This document shows, piece after piece, positions 1 to 7,928 of a DNA stretch of 26,077 nt; within the stretch, counting starts at the first letter, position 1; every line of letters starts with the position of its first letter. Source of the stretch: Comamonadaceae bacterium (lineage in GTDB: Bacteria; Pseudomonadota; Gammaproteobacteria; Burkholderiales; Burkholderiaceae_C); contig CANGZG010000006.1 of assembly GCA_947458415.1 (NCBI GenBank), forward strand, positions 1 through 26,077, written 5' to 3'. The notes beneath the pieces are model-generated. The model was not told the origin of the DNA, made no database searches, and saw only the letters and a list, made by a program, of their open reading frames with translations. Made by a program: the position numbers and the translations under genes.

Positions 1-734
1 AGTACAAGTGGCACTACCAGTACATCGCTCACGACGTGTGGGACTTGGACGCCGTGTCTCCTGTGATCTTGACAGAAGCAGCTGGCAAAGACGGCAAGAT
101 GACCAAAGTGGCCATCCACGCTGGCAAAACTGGCCATGTTTATGTGCATGACCGCAACACTGGAGAACTGATCCGCTTCTCTGTAGCCATGGTTCCTCAA
201 GAAGGTTTGTGGACATTGCCCACCAAAGAAGGCGCCAAGATGATGTTGGGTGCCAACGGTGGTGTGGAATGGAGCCCGATGGCGATTCACCCTGAAGCCC
301 GTCTGGCGTTTGCAGCCAATTTGCTGCAACCCATGACCTACCACGTTGAAGCTTCCAAGTACCCCGGCGGCAAGCTGTGGTTGGGCGGTGCGTTCAAAAC
401 CATCCCCAGCGAAAAGCAAAGCGGTCGTTTGTCTGCTGTCAACATCGACACGGGCAAAGTGGCATGGAAATTTGACACAGACGAGCCTTTGATCGGTGGC
501 GTGTTGGCCACGGCTGGCGGCCTCGTGTTCAACGGCGAAGCCAATGGTTTGTTCCGCGCTTTCGATGCCAAAAACGGCAAGAAATTGTGGGAATACCAGA
601 CAGGCGCCGGGGTGAATGCACCTGCCGTGTCTTACACCATCGGTGGCAAGCAGTACATTGCAGTGGCAGCGGGTGGCAACAACCAGATCGATGCCAAGCG
701 CGGTAATTCCGTGGTTGTGTTCACACTGCCCTGA
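1..734 (+). CDS. PQQ-dependent alcohol dehydrogenase, C-terminal part (5' truncated by window)
   Basis: The reading frame is already open at base 3, with no start in view, and ends at TGA 732-734. About 243 C-terminal residues are visible. They read as the last blades of a quinoprotein beta-propeller: WHYQYIAHDVWDLD near the start, then HVYVHDRNTGEL, the tryptophan-docking-like repeat AFDAKNGKKLWEYQTG, and a closing GGKQYIAVAAGGN segment. This matches the methanol/ethanol dehydrogenase family, periplasmic enzymes that oxidise primary alcohols to aldehydes with PQQ and pass electrons to a cytochrome c. The protein ends without a haem domain, so it is the type I (non-quinohaem) form. The di-haem cytochrome c gene just downstream is a possible partner, although a terminator separates them. 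Substrate cannot be told from this fragment. The family call is firm. Confidence 0.9.
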   Translation, partial: YKWHYQYIAHDVWDLDAVSPVILTEAAGKDGKMTKVAIHAGKTGHVYVHDRNTGELIRFSVAMVPQEGLWTLPTKEGAKMMLGANGGVEWSPMAIHPEARLAFAANLLQPMTYHVEASKYPGGKLWLGGAFKTIPSEKQSGRLSAVNIDTGKVAWKFDTDEPLIGGVLATAGGLVFNGEANGLFRAFDAKNGKKLWEYQTGAGVNAPAVSYTIGGKQYIAVAAGGNNQIDAKRGNSVVVFTLP

Positions 735-757
735 GCTGACTGAGTTTTTTTAAGCCG

Positions 758-794
758 AGGCCTGTGTGCATGCAAGTGCACCCAGGCCTTTTTT
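758..794 (+). terminator. Rho-independent terminator after the PQQ dehydrogenase
   Basis: A GC-rich hairpin pairs AGGCCTG-GTGCA with TGCAC-CAGGCCT around the loop TGCAAG, with one internal mismatch, and is followed by a run of six T. It lies 24 bases after the dehydrogenase stop. It also argues against the upstream in-frame ATG at 764 as the cytochrome start, because that codon lies inside the stem. Confidence 0.88.
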
Positions 795-817
795 CATGTC
801 CGTCCCTTGAAAACTGT

Positions 818-1396
818 ATGAATACCTATTTGTCTTTTGCCTGCTGTGTGTTGGCCACTTTTGTATCTTTCAGCGCACCCCATGCATGGGCCCAAATGCC
901 TGCCAAAGCGGCAATGTGCATCGGTTGCCATGGTGAAAACGGCAACTCCAGCATGCCCAATACCCCCAGTCTTGCGGGCCAAAATGCGCGCTACATCTAC
1001 ATGCAATTGCGCGACTTTCAAGAAGGCCGTCGCCACAATGACATGATGTCGCCGATGACCGCCGGTTTGAGCAAAGCCGACATGCAAGAGCTGGCCAGCT
1101 ATTTTTCTGAACAAAAACTCACCAACAAGCGTTTCAAAGCCGACCCTGACAAAGTCAAAAAAGGCATTGCCAAAGCCGACGAAACCTTGTGTGCCATGTG
1201 CCACTTGGGTGAGTTCAAAGGGCAAAACGAAATCCCCAAAGTGGCTGGCCAAAATTTTGATTACGTGGTCAAAACACTCAAAGATTTCAAAGCCAAGGAC
1301 CGCAACAACGACGCGGGCAACATGACCAGTGTGGCCAGTACATTGAGCGAAGAAGACATCGATAACTTGGCCCATTACATTGCCAGCTTGAATTGA
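818..1396 (+). CDS. Di-haem cytochrome c (c4-like), periplasmic
   Basis: A protein of 192 residues with a signal peptide (hydrophobic stretch about 4-20, likely cleavage after AWA near residue 25) and two c-type haem motifs, CIGCH at 34-38 and CAMCH at 125-129. Each lies in a class I cytochrome fold with a downstream methionine as possible axial ligand. This is the two-domain c4/c553 layout, a periplasmic electron carrier. The ATG at 818 is chosen over the in-frame ATG at 764 because it gives a clean signal peptide and because 764 lies inside the terminator hairpin. The gene stands between a PQQ alcohol dehydrogenase and an alkane monooxygenase, and only 12 bases separate it from the latter, so a role as electron acceptor in alcohol oxidation is inferred. 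No strong Shine-Dalgarno is visible. Confidence 0.88.
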   Translation: MNTYLSFACCVLATFVSFSAPHAWAQMPAKAAMCIGCHGENGNSSMPNTPSLAGQNARYIYMQLRDFQEGRRHNDMMSPMTAGLSKADMQELASYFSEQKLTNKRFKADPDKVKKGIAKADETLCAMCHLGEFKGQNEIPKVAGQNFDYVVKTLKDFKAKDRNNDAGNMTSVASTLSEEDIDNLAHYIASLN

Positions 1397-1408
1397 CCGA
1401 CGGCTGCC

Positions 1409-2575
1409 ATGTCCACACCTGCCCAGACCCACCAGCCAACCCTGATTTACCGCGATAACTGGCGCTGGGTCTGGTTGCTGTCGGTGCTGTCGCCAGCCCT
1501 GGTGGCCGCCGGCCCTGTGTGGATGTGGTGGACAGGGGACGCAATGACCTTGTGGTGGCCCTTGGTTTTTTTGTATGGCTTGGTGCCCTTGGCCGATTGG
1601 TGGATACCTCCGTCTCGCCGCAATCCACCGGAATCAGCGGTGTCCCAACTCGAGAACGACCCTTATTACCGGTACGTCACTTATGCGCTGGTGCCCATCT
1701 TGTGGCTGGCATTCATTTTTTCTGCTTGGTTTGTGGCGACCCATGACATTCCTTGGCATGGGTGGTTGGCCATGGTGTTGGCGACCGGTGCGGTCGGTGG
1801 GTTTGGCATCAACCTCGCCCATGAAATGGGTCATCAACACAACCGGCTTGAACGCCATTTGGCGATGTGGGTGTTGGCACCCAGCGCCTACGGACATTTT
1901 TGCATCGAGCACAACCGGGGTCACCATGTTGAAGTCGCCACGCCGCACGACACCGCGTCTTCACGCATGGGTGAGTCCATTTGGGCGTTTGTCTGCCGTG
2001 AAATGCCCGGTGGCGCAAAACGTGCGTGGCAATACGAGGCACAACGCTTGCAACACAAGGGCTTGGCGCCTGTCCATTGGCGCAATCACATATTGCAAGG
2101 CTTGGCCATCACCGCGTCATTGTGGTCAGGGCTTTGTTGGTGGCTGGGGCCACAAGTGTTGTTGTTCATTTTGCCTGTGGCCATGTGGACGAATTTTCAA
2201 CTGACCTCGGCCAACTATGTCGAGCATTACGGTTTGAAGCGCGTGCAATTGCCCGATGGCAGTTTAGAGCGATGCCAACCGCGCCATTCGTGGAACAGCA
2301 ACCATGTGTTGTCCAACTGGATGTTGTTTCATTTGCAACGCCATGCAGACCACCATGCGCATGCGACCCGGCGGTATCAGGCGCTCAGGCATTTTGAGGA
2401 CGCGCCCCAGTTGCCCAGCGGCTATGCCGGCATGTTTTTGGTGGCGTATGTGCCACCGCTGTGGTTTGCCGTGATGAACCCGCGCTTGCTTGAGGCGGTG
2501 GGGCATGACCCCCAGCGCATCAATTTCGATCCGGCACAGCGCGACGCGCTGTGCCAGCGTTACAGCATTACTTGA
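1409..2575 (+). CDS. alkB: Alkane 1-monooxygenase (AlkB family)
   Basis: An integral-membrane di-iron hydroxylase of 388 residues that converts n-alkanes to primary alcohols using electrons from rubredoxin. All signature motifs are present: HEMGH at 138-142 (histidine box 1), EHNRGHH at 167-173 with the following VATPHDTASSR (box 2), NYVEHYG at 269-275, and LQRHADHH ending at 316 with RRYQALRHF after it (box 3). Several hydrophobic segments occur before box 1. Box 1 continues QHNRLERH, with Q where a K is common. It starts 12 bases after the cytochrome gene and is probably cotranscribed with it. Its stop overlaps the convergent metK by 8 bp. No rubredoxin or rubredoxin reductase gene lies in the window, so those partners must be elsewhere. 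The family call is very sure; chain-length preference is unknown. Confidence 0.94.
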   Translation: MSTPAQTHQPTLIYRDNWRWVWLLSVLSPALVAAGPVWMWWTGDAMTLWWPLVFLYGLVPLADWWIPPSRRNPPESAVSQLENDPYYRYVTYALVPILWLAFIFSAWFVATHDIPWHGWLAMVLATGAVGGFGINLAHEMGHQHNRLERHLAMWVLAPSAYGHFCIEHNRGHHVEVATPHDTASSRMGESIWAFVCREMPGGAKRAWQYEAQRLQHKGLAPVHWRNHILQGLAITASLWSGLCWWLGPQVLLFILPVAMWTNFQLTSANYVEHYGLKRVQLPDGSLERCQPRHSWNSNHVLSNWMLFHLQRHADHHAHATRRYQALRHFEDAPQLPSGYAGMFLVAYVPPLWFAVMNPRLLEAVGHDPQRINFDPAQRDALCQRYSIT

Positions 2576-3752
2576 TACCAGCGGCTGTTTTCAAAGCTGC
2601 TGCGCGGTCCGTGCGTTCCCAAGTGAATTCAGGTTCGTCGCGGCCAAAGTGTCCATAGGCAGCGGTTTTTTCGTAGATCGGGCGCAGCAGGTCCAACATT
2701 TGGATGATGCCTTTGGGACGCAAATCAAAATGCGCATCGACCAACGCGGCGATTTTGTCGTCGCTGATGACGCCAGTGCCTTGGGTGTTGACGGTCACGT
2801 TCATGGGTTTGGCCACACCGATGGCGTAAGCCACTTGCACTTGGCATTGCGTGGCGAGTCCGGCCGCCACAATGTTTTTCGCCACGTAGCGCGCAGCGTA
2901 CGCGGCTGAACGGTCGACTTTGCTCGGGTCTTTGCCGCTGAACGCGCCACCACCGTGCGGGCAGGCGCCGCCGTAGGTGTCCACAATGATTTTGCGGCCG
3001 GTCAAACCACAATCGCCTTGCGGTCCACCGACCACAAAACGCCCGGTGGGGTTGATCAGGTAACGCGTGTCTTTCAGCCATTCCTTGGGCAACACCGGCT
3101 TGATGATTTCTTCGATCACCGCTTCAATGAAAGAGGCTTTCATTTTGGTGGGAGTTTCGCTTTGATCGGGGCTGTGTTGGGATGACAGCACCACGGTGTC
3201 GATGCTGTGCGGCTTGCCGTCCACATAGCGCATGGTGACTTGGCTTTTGGCGTCAGGTCGCAAAAAAGGCAGGCGGCCATCGCGGCGCAATTGGGCTTGG
3301 CGCTCGACCAAACGGTGAGCGTAATAGATGGGGGCGGGCATCAGGTCGGGCGTTTCCTTGACCGCATAGCCGAACATCAGACCTTGGTCGCCCGCGCCTG
3401 TGTTCAGGTGATCGTCAGAGGCGTGGTTGACGCCTTGCGCAATGTCGTTCGATTGCTTGTCATAACAAACCATGACGGCACAACCTTTGTAGTCGATGCC
3501 GTACTCGGTGTTGTCATAGCCAATGCGTTGGATGGTGTCGCGCGCGACTTGGATGTAGTCCACATGCGCGTTGGTGGTGATTTCACCCGCCAGAACCACC
3601 AAACCGGTGTTGGTCAGCGTTTCGGCGGCCACGCGGCTGCGCGGGTCTTGCTTGAAGATCGCATCCAAAATCGCGTCTGAAATTTGGTCAGCGACTTTGT
3701 CGGGATGGCCTTCTGAGACGGATTCAGAGGTGAAAAGATAATCGTTCGCCAT
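2568..3752 (-). CDS. metK: S-adenosylmethionine synthetase (methionine adenosyltransferase)
   Basis: A full-length protein of 394 residues that makes S-adenosylmethionine from methionine and ATP in the cytoplasm. It shows the family signatures SVSEGHPDKVADQISDAILD near the N-terminus, the GAGDQGLMFGYA hexapeptide region, and GGGAFSGKDPSKVDRS in the central domain. A good Shine-Dalgarno (AGGAG, about 8 bases upstream) supports the ATG at 3752. The 161-bp region upstream is shared with the divergent acyltransferase gene; no SAM-sensing riboswitch could be recognised there. The 3' end overlaps alkB. Housekeeping gene, no oddities. Confidence 0.98.
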   Translation of the reverse strand: MANDYLFTSESVSEGHPDKVADQISDAILDAIFKQDPRSRVAAETLTNTGLVVLAGEITTNAHVDYIQVARDTIQRIGYDNTEYGIDYKGCAVMVCYDKQSNDIAQGVNHASDDHLNTGAGDQGLMFGYAVKETPDLMPAPIYYAHRLVERQAQLRRDGRLPFLRPDAKSQVTMRYVDGKPHSIDTVVLSSQHSPDQSETPTKMKASFIEAVIEEIIKPVLPKEWLKDTRYLINPTGRFVVGGPQGDCGLTGRKIIVDTYGGACPHGGGAFSGKDPSKVDRSAAYAARYVAKNIVAAGLATQCQVQVAYAIGVAKPMNVTVNTQGTGVISDDKIAALVDAHFDLRPKGIIQMLDLLRPIYEKTAAYGHFGRDEPEFTWERTDRAAALKTAAGIK

Positions 3753-3913
3753 GAAAAAAACTCCTGTGGTTGGTTAACGCGTTGCCAATACCAAAGAGCC
3801 TGGCGAACGCTTTAGCAGATGGCCGATGAACAGCCGACTCTTGCGAGTGTGTCGCCCTGCAAGTTGCTTCATTAACTCAGCGACAATTGGTATTCTAATC
3901 AACTCTGATTGCT

Positions 3914-4750
3914 ATGAATTTTTTGATCCGCTGGCTGTCTGGACTGCCTCTGCTTTGGATGCAGCGAGTCGGCTTTGTGCTGGGTTGGCTGACCTGGGGA
4001 CTGTCACCGCGCTACAGACGCCAATTCCGTGCCCAATCACACCAAGCCGGTTACACCTTGGCCCAAGTCAGAGGGGCGATTGGCGCGGCCGGTTGTCAAG
4101 CACTCGAAGCATTTCGTGTGTGGTTTGGCGCACCCATGCCGGTGCATTTGAAGGGTGAGCAGCACATCATTGACGCCTATGCCCAAGGCAAGGGCGTGGT
4201 GTTTGTCACCCCCCATTTGGGTTGCTTTGAAATCACCGCACCGACCTGCGCCTTGCGTTTCGGCGCACAGCACGGCCCGTTGACGGTGTTGTACCGACCT
4301 GCCAGACAAGCTTGGTTGCGCGACTTGTTGGTCCATGGCCGGGACAAGCCTTTTCTCAAAGCCGTCCCTGCCAACATGGACGGCGTGCGTCAGTTGATCA
4401 AAGCCTTGCGGCGAGGCCAGTCGGTCGGATTGTTGCCCGACCAAGTGCCGCCGTTGGGCATGGGTATCTGGTCTCGCATGTGGGACCACCCAGCCTACAC
4501 CATGACCTTGGCTGCGCGACTGGCGATGCAAACCGGTGCCCGGGTGCTGCTGGTCTGGGGTGAGCGCTTGCCCCATGCGCAAGGCTATTGCATGCATGTT
4601 CAACCCATGGCGGACGCTTTGTCTGACGATTTGGAAACCGCGGTCTACCAAATCAATCTCGCGCTGGAAGCTTTGATCCGGCAATGCCCGCAGCAATACC
4701 TGTGGGGCTACGCGCGGTTCAAGCAACCCCGTCAAGAGGCCTTGTCTTGA
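3914..4750 (+). CDS. Lipid A biosynthesis-type acyltransferase (LpxL/HtrB family), first copy
   Basis: A 278-residue membrane-associated acyltransferase. It has an N-terminal hydrophobic anchor (about 1-35) and the family active-site HX4E motif as HLGCFE at 101-106, followed by the conserved block GLLPDQVPPLGMGIW and PAYTMTLAARLA. Members transfer secondary acyl chains from acyl-ACP to Kdo2-lipid A at the inner membrane; some are more general lysophospholipid or aminolipid acyltransferases, so the exact substrate is not assigned. It is immediately followed by a second, divergent member of the family, suggesting that the pair adds the two secondary chains. It is divergent from metK. ATG 3914 fits the family N-terminus; no strong promoter could be picked in the 161-bp upstream region. 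Confidence 0.9.
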   Translation: MNFLIRWLSGLPLLWMQRVGFVLGWLTWGLSPRYRRQFRAQSHQAGYTLAQVRGAIGAAGCQALEAFRVWFGAPMPVHLKGEQHIIDAYAQGKGVVFVTPHLGCFEITAPTCALRFGAQHGPLTVLYRPARQAWLRDLLVHGRDKPFLKAVPANMDGVRQLIKALRRGQSVGLLPDQVPPLGMGIWSRMWDHPAYTMTLAARLAMQTGARVLLVWGERLPHAQGYCMHVQPMADALSDDLETAVYQINLALEALIRQCPQQYLWGYARFKQPRQEALS

Positions 4751-4761
4751 ACCCGTTGCGC

Positions 4762-5613
4762 ATGACCATGAGGGTGTTGGCGCATTTGCCCTTGGGCCTG
4801 ATCCGTGCCATCGGCAGCCTGACAGGTCTGGCGTTTTACACCGTGTCCGCACGCCGCCGTGGTGTGGTGATGGCCAATGTGTCAGCGTGTTTCCCGCAAT
4901 TGGGCAACGCGGCTCACCGCCGTTTGGCCAAAGCGCATTTTGTGTTGTTGGGTCAATCGTTGTGGGACCGCGCTTGGTTGTGGCACGCGCCTGACCATGT
5001 GGTGAAGCAGCGAATGACATTTCGCGGTCAGTTCGAGGTGTTTGATGACCCCAGCCCGCTGATCGTGCTGGCACCGCATGTGATTGGTTTGGATGCAGGT
5101 GGTTTGGCCATGACATTGGTCAAACGCATTCCCATGGCGTTTGTGTTCGTGCCCTTGCGAAACCGGTTTGTCGAGGATTGGGTGATGCGTGGTCGAAACC
5201 GCTCGGGCTTGGTGCGTTCGGTGCCACGCAATGACGGGGCGCAGCCGTTGCTGCAACTGTTGAAACAAGGCATGCGGTTGCATTATTCGCCGGACATGGA
5301 CTTTGGCATGCAAGGCGCCGAGTGGGTGGATTTTTTTGGCGTCAGCGCGGCCACCACCCATTCGCTGCCGCGTTTGGCCAAGTTGTCCAAGGCGAGGGTC
5401 TGCACCTTGGTGACCAGGCTCACACCATCGGGCTACGAAGTGGACATCGGACCCGTGTGGCCGTCTTACCCCAGCGGCAACCTCGCCGCAGACACACTCA
5501 CCATGAACCAAGCCATCGAAGCGCAAGTGATGATGTCGATTGAACAGTACTACTGGGTTCACAAACGCTTCAAGACGCGGCCTGCGGGCGAGCCGCCGTT
5601 TTATCCGCCGTGA
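4762..5613 (+). CDS. Lipid A biosynthesis-type acyltransferase (LpxL/HtrB family), second copy
   Basis: A 283-residue paralogue of the preceding gene, with the N-terminus MTMRVLAHLPLGLIRAIGSLTG and the catalytic HX4D motif HVIGLD at 106-111, then FVFVPLRNRFVEDWV and HYSPDMDFG. It is predicted to acylate the lipid A precursor at the inner membrane. The start is uncertain: ATG 4762, ATG 4768, or TTG 4747, which would overlap the upstream stop as TTGA. 4762 is a compromise, and there is no clear Shine-Dalgarno. The gene is almost contiguous with the first copy, so the two are surely cotranscribed. Its last 44 bases overlap the convergent methyltransferase gene. Confidence 0.88.
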   Translation: MTMRVLAHLPLGLIRAIGSLTGLAFYTVSARRRGVVMANVSACFPQLGNAAHRRLAKAHFVLLGQSLWDRAWLWHAPDHVVKQRMTFRGQFEVFDDPSPLIVLAPHVIGLDAGGLAMTLVKRIPMAFVFVPLRNRFVEDWVMRGRNRSGLVRSVPRNDGAQPLLQLLKQGMRLHYSPDMDFGMQGAEWVDFFGVSAATTHSLPRLAKLSKARVCTLVTRLTPSGYEVDIGPVWPSYPSGNLAADTLTMNQAIEAQVMMSIEQYYWVHKRFKTRPAGEPPFYPP

Positions 5614-6214
5614 TGACCAGGGGGAAGTGTGGCTCTGCCAGCGCGCGCAATGCGGCTTCGTTGCGATTGGATTTGCTGGCGATCACCCAGAGGTCAAACG
5701 CCTTGGGTCTTCTGACAGCCAATATCGATGCAAACCCGGCGTGTTTCAATGTGGCGGTCAGCACCTTTTGCGTGAAACCACAGCGGTGCGCCATGTGGTG
5801 GTTGCCGTTGGCAATCGCGGTTTGCAAACCGAACACCATGTCCAATGGCGTGATGGGGCCGGCAGCGGAGGTGTAAGCGGGTTGCATCAATTGGTCCTCG
5901 GCGATCAACGCGGCCACGGCTTGCAGATCGGGACACGTCAGCACCAAAAACCCCGACGGGGTCAGCACACGCAAAAACTCTTGCAAAGCCAATGGCACTT
6001 CATGAGCGTTCAAGTGTTCCAAGTTGTGGCTGGAGAAAACCGCGTCCATGCTCGCGTTTGCCACGCTGGGCATGTGGGTCATGCTGCCAACCCAATCCGG
6101 CTTGACCCGTGGGTCAATGTCCACGCGCCATTCCGTCCAGTCAGGCGAATCAAACCCTCGGGTGGTGGCGTTTTTGTGTTTGGTGCCACAGCCAACGTGT
6201 AAAAAAGCAGGCAT
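5570..6214 (-). CDS. Class I SAM-dependent methyltransferase, small, unknown substrate
   Basis: A protein of 214 residues with a Rossmann methyltransferase core: motif I as FLHVGCGTKHKN at the very N-terminus, an acidic strand-2 end (VDIDPRVKPD), AVFSSHNLEHL, the helix EVPLALQEFLRVLTPSGFLVLTCPDL, and a C-terminal VITADK. This belongs to the broad Methyltransf_11-like group; the substrate cannot be inferred. The start is uncertain. ATG 6214 (MPAFLHVGCG) places motif I as in relatives, while ATG 6244 would add ten residues and fall within a perfect inverted repeat. The gene lies 29-59 bases downstream of the epoxide-hydrolase-like gene on the same strand, and its 3' end overlaps the second acyltransferase gene by 44 bp. 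Confidence 0.85.
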   Translation of the reverse strand: MPAFLHVGCGTKHKNATTRGFDSPDWTEWRVDIDPRVKPDWVGSMTHMPSVANASMDAVFSSHNLEHLNAHEVPLALQEFLRVLTPSGFLVLTCPDLQAVAALIAEDQLMQPAYTSAAGPITPLDMVFGLQTAIANGNHHMAHRCGFTQKVLTATLKHAGFASILAVRRPKAFDLWVIASKSNRNEAALRALAEPHFPLVITADKTAARPQAAS

Positions 6215-6220
6215 GGTGTG

Positions 6221-6247
6221 TGAATGAAGCAGTGCAAGCTTCATTCA
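6221..6247. repeat. Perfect 10-bp inverted repeat at the 5' end of the methyltransferase gene
   Basis: TGAATGAAGC and GCTTCATTCA form perfect arms around the 7-nt loop AGTGCAA. On the minus strand it lies between the hydrolase stop (6274) and the methyltransferase start (6214), or across the start if 6244 is used. It has no T-run on either side, so it is not a standard terminator. An RNA hairpin affecting translation or processing of the downstream gene, or a protein-binding palindrome, is possible. Confidence 0.6.
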
Positions 6248-6273
6248 AACAGAGTTGGCCGTGAATCAGGCGG

Positions 6274-7179
6274 TCAGCGGAGCCAGTTGCCGATGGTTGT
6301 GGCGACCCATTCGGGCTGTTCGTGCACCAACCAATGGGTGCCATCAGCCACGCGGTGCAATTGCAAGTCTGGGACGTGGTCGGACAAGCCGTTGATCAAA
6401 CCAGGCGGCAAGGCCATGTCTTGCATGCCCCACAGCACCAAAGTCGGCACCCCAATGTGAAGCATTTCCTCGGGCAGTGTGATGGCTGAGGCACCGGGGT
6501 CGCCAGCGCGCGCAGGACGCAACGGGGATGCGCGGTAGTAATTCAGTGCGCCTGTCAAACCTTGCCGCCAGACCGCGCGGTAATGCGCTTTGACATCGTC
6601 GTTCAGCCAAGCATGTGGCCCGTCGACCGCGCCCATGTTGGTGAAAAACGCCCACAGACGACGGTAGTCGTCTTCGGCCAACAAGGTTTCAGCATCGTCG
6701 CGAATCAAGAAATTCATGTAATCGCTGGCGCTTTGTTGCACAGGGTCCGATTGGAGGTCGCGCAAAAACGTGCCCGGGTGTGGTGAGTTGATGATGGCCA
6801 AGCGGTCCATCATGGCGGGGTGTTGGTTGGCGGCGTTCCAAGCCACCGCGCCGCCCCAGTCGTGTGCCACCAGGCAAGCCAACGGCTGCTGGGGAGAAAA
6901 ATGGTGTTTGAGCGCGATGATGTCTTTGACCAGTTCTTTGGCGCGGTAGGCTTTGACATCGGTCGGCGAAGAAGAACCCGCATACCCGCGCATGTCGGGC
7001 GCGACACACAAGTAGCCGCCGTTGGCAGGCGCGCTGAAATGCGTCAGCAACGGCGCCCAGACAAACGCGGCTTCTGGAAAGCCATGCAAAAAAAGCATGA
7101 CCGGACGACCGGCCTGGCCAGCAACCCGGCAATCGAGCGCAATGCCATGCGGCAGATCCACGCGTTGCAGGCGAATCAT
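6274..7179 (-). CDS. Alpha/beta hydrolase, epoxide hydrolase-like
   Basis: A 301-residue alpha/beta-hydrolase with the epoxide hydrolase/haloalkane dehalogenase pattern: oxyanion motif HGFPE at 32-36, PDMRGYAGSS after it, nucleophile elbow HDWGG with Asp107 as the presumed nucleophile, a lid region (about 130-220), an acid candidate in LWGMQD, and the terminal histidine of GTHW at about 282. An Asp nucleophile fits hydrolysis of epoxides or halides rather than esters. The ATG at 7179 overlaps the engB stop as ATGA, so translation is probably coupled to engB; a longer in-frame start at 7212 would intrude into engB. The natural substrate is unknown. Confidence 0.87.
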   Translation of the reverse strand: MIRLQRVDLPHGIALDCRVAGQAGRPVMLFLHGFPEAAFVWAPLLTHFSAPANGGYLCVAPDMRGYAGSSSPTDVKAYRAKELVKDIIALKHHFSPQQPLACLVAHDWGGAVAWNAANQHPAMMDRLAIINSPHPGTFLRDLQSDPVQQSASDYMNFLIRDDAETLLAEDDYRRLWAFFTNMGAVDGPHAWLNDDVKAHYRAVWRQGLTGALNYYRASPLRPARAGDPGASAITLPEEMLHIGVPTLVLWGMQDMALPPGLINGLSDHVPDLQLHRVADGTHWLVHEQPEWVATTIGNWLR

Positions 7180-7850
7180 GACGAGACCTCGGCAGGGTGG
7201 GTCCATTCCCACAGCTGCAAACTGACGTCTTCAACGCCTTGTTTTTTCAATGACGAAAACAAATGTGCTTGCCCCCCGCCGGATTGCAATCGGGCGATCG
7301 ACAAGGCCTTGGCGGCTTCGCTGCGGTTGAGTTTGTCGGCTTTGGTCAGCAGCATCAAAAATTTCAGGCCTTCTTCGACCTTGGGCCGAATCACTTCCAA
7401 CAAAATTTCATCGAGCTCGGTCAGGCCCAAGCGCGGATCGCACATCAGCACCACCCCCTTGAGGTTGTCGCGCGTCATCAAATAATTGGCCATCACCCGT
7501 TGCCAGCGGACTTTGTCGGCCTTGGGCACGGCGGCATAGCCATAACCGGGCAAATCGGCCAGCACCGCATCGGTCTGGTTTTGTCGGCCCAAGGCAAACA
7601 AATTGATGTGCTGGGTGCGACCGGGGGTTTTGGACGCGTAAGCAAGTTGCCGCTGTTGGGTCAAGACGTTGATGCAAGTGGATTTGCCCGCGTTCGAGCG
7701 GCCGACAAACGCGATTTCGGGCTGGTCGTAGGCTGGCAGGTGGTGCAATTGGGCGGCAGTGGTCAAAAACCTTGCCGTGTGCAGCCAACCGACGGCTTGT
7801 TTGACACGAACTTGGTGAGTTGCATCCTCAGAGGTGCTGGGGTGGGCCAT
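7176..7850 (-). CDS. engB: Ribosome biogenesis GTPase YihA/YsxC (EngB)
   Basis: A 224-residue TRAFAC GTPase needed for maturation of the large ribosomal subunit in related bacteria. G1 is GRSNAGKST at 50-58, G3 is DLPGYG at 99-104, and G4 is TKAD further on; the family's KTPGRTQHIN switch region precedes G3. Length and N-terminus fit the betaproteobacterial form. It is the first gene of the minus-strand run engB - hydrolase - methyltransferase and is divergent from the cytochrome c4 gene, with 78 bp between them, a frequent arrangement in Burkholderiales. Confidence 0.95.
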   Translation of the reverse strand: MAHPSTSEDATHQVRVKQAVGWLHTARFLTTAAQLHHLPAYDQPEIAFVGRSNAGKSTCINVLTQQRQLAYASKTPGRTQHINLFALGRQNQTDAVLADLPGYGYAAVPKADKVRWQRVMANYLMTRDNLKGVVLMCDPRLGLTELDEILLEVIRPKVEEGLKFLMLLTKADKLNRSEAAKALSIARLQSGGGQAHLFSSLKKQGVEDVSLQLWEWTHPAEVSS

Positions 7851-7928
7851 GGTTATTCTTTGCGCGCAACCCGTTGGGTGCAGGGCTGCATTGTAGAATC
7901 ACCGATTGACTTTCAAGACCAGACTGCC

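Noticed and set aside
3753..3913. SAM-type riboswitch upstream of metK
   Set aside because: No recognisable conserved riboswitch core was found; the short palindrome AACGCGTT at 3776-3783 is too small to be meaningful alone.
4037..5116. A 359-codon open frame on the minus strand across the acyltransferase genes
   Set aside because: It is antisense to two clear LpxL-family genes and its product shows no family pattern; it is a by-product of codon bias.
5540..6202. A 220-codon plus-strand open frame opposite the methyltransferase
   Set aside because: The minus-strand frame has a complete methyltransferase motif I and fold; the plus-strand translation has no recognisable motif.
6221..6247. Terminator between hydrolase and methyltransferase genes
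   Set aside because: The hairpin has no T-run on either strand and falls at the start of the downstream gene.
7263..7928. N-terminal extension of the cytochrome c4 frame
   Set aside because: It is antisense to engB and would bury the obvious signal peptide beginning at 7929.
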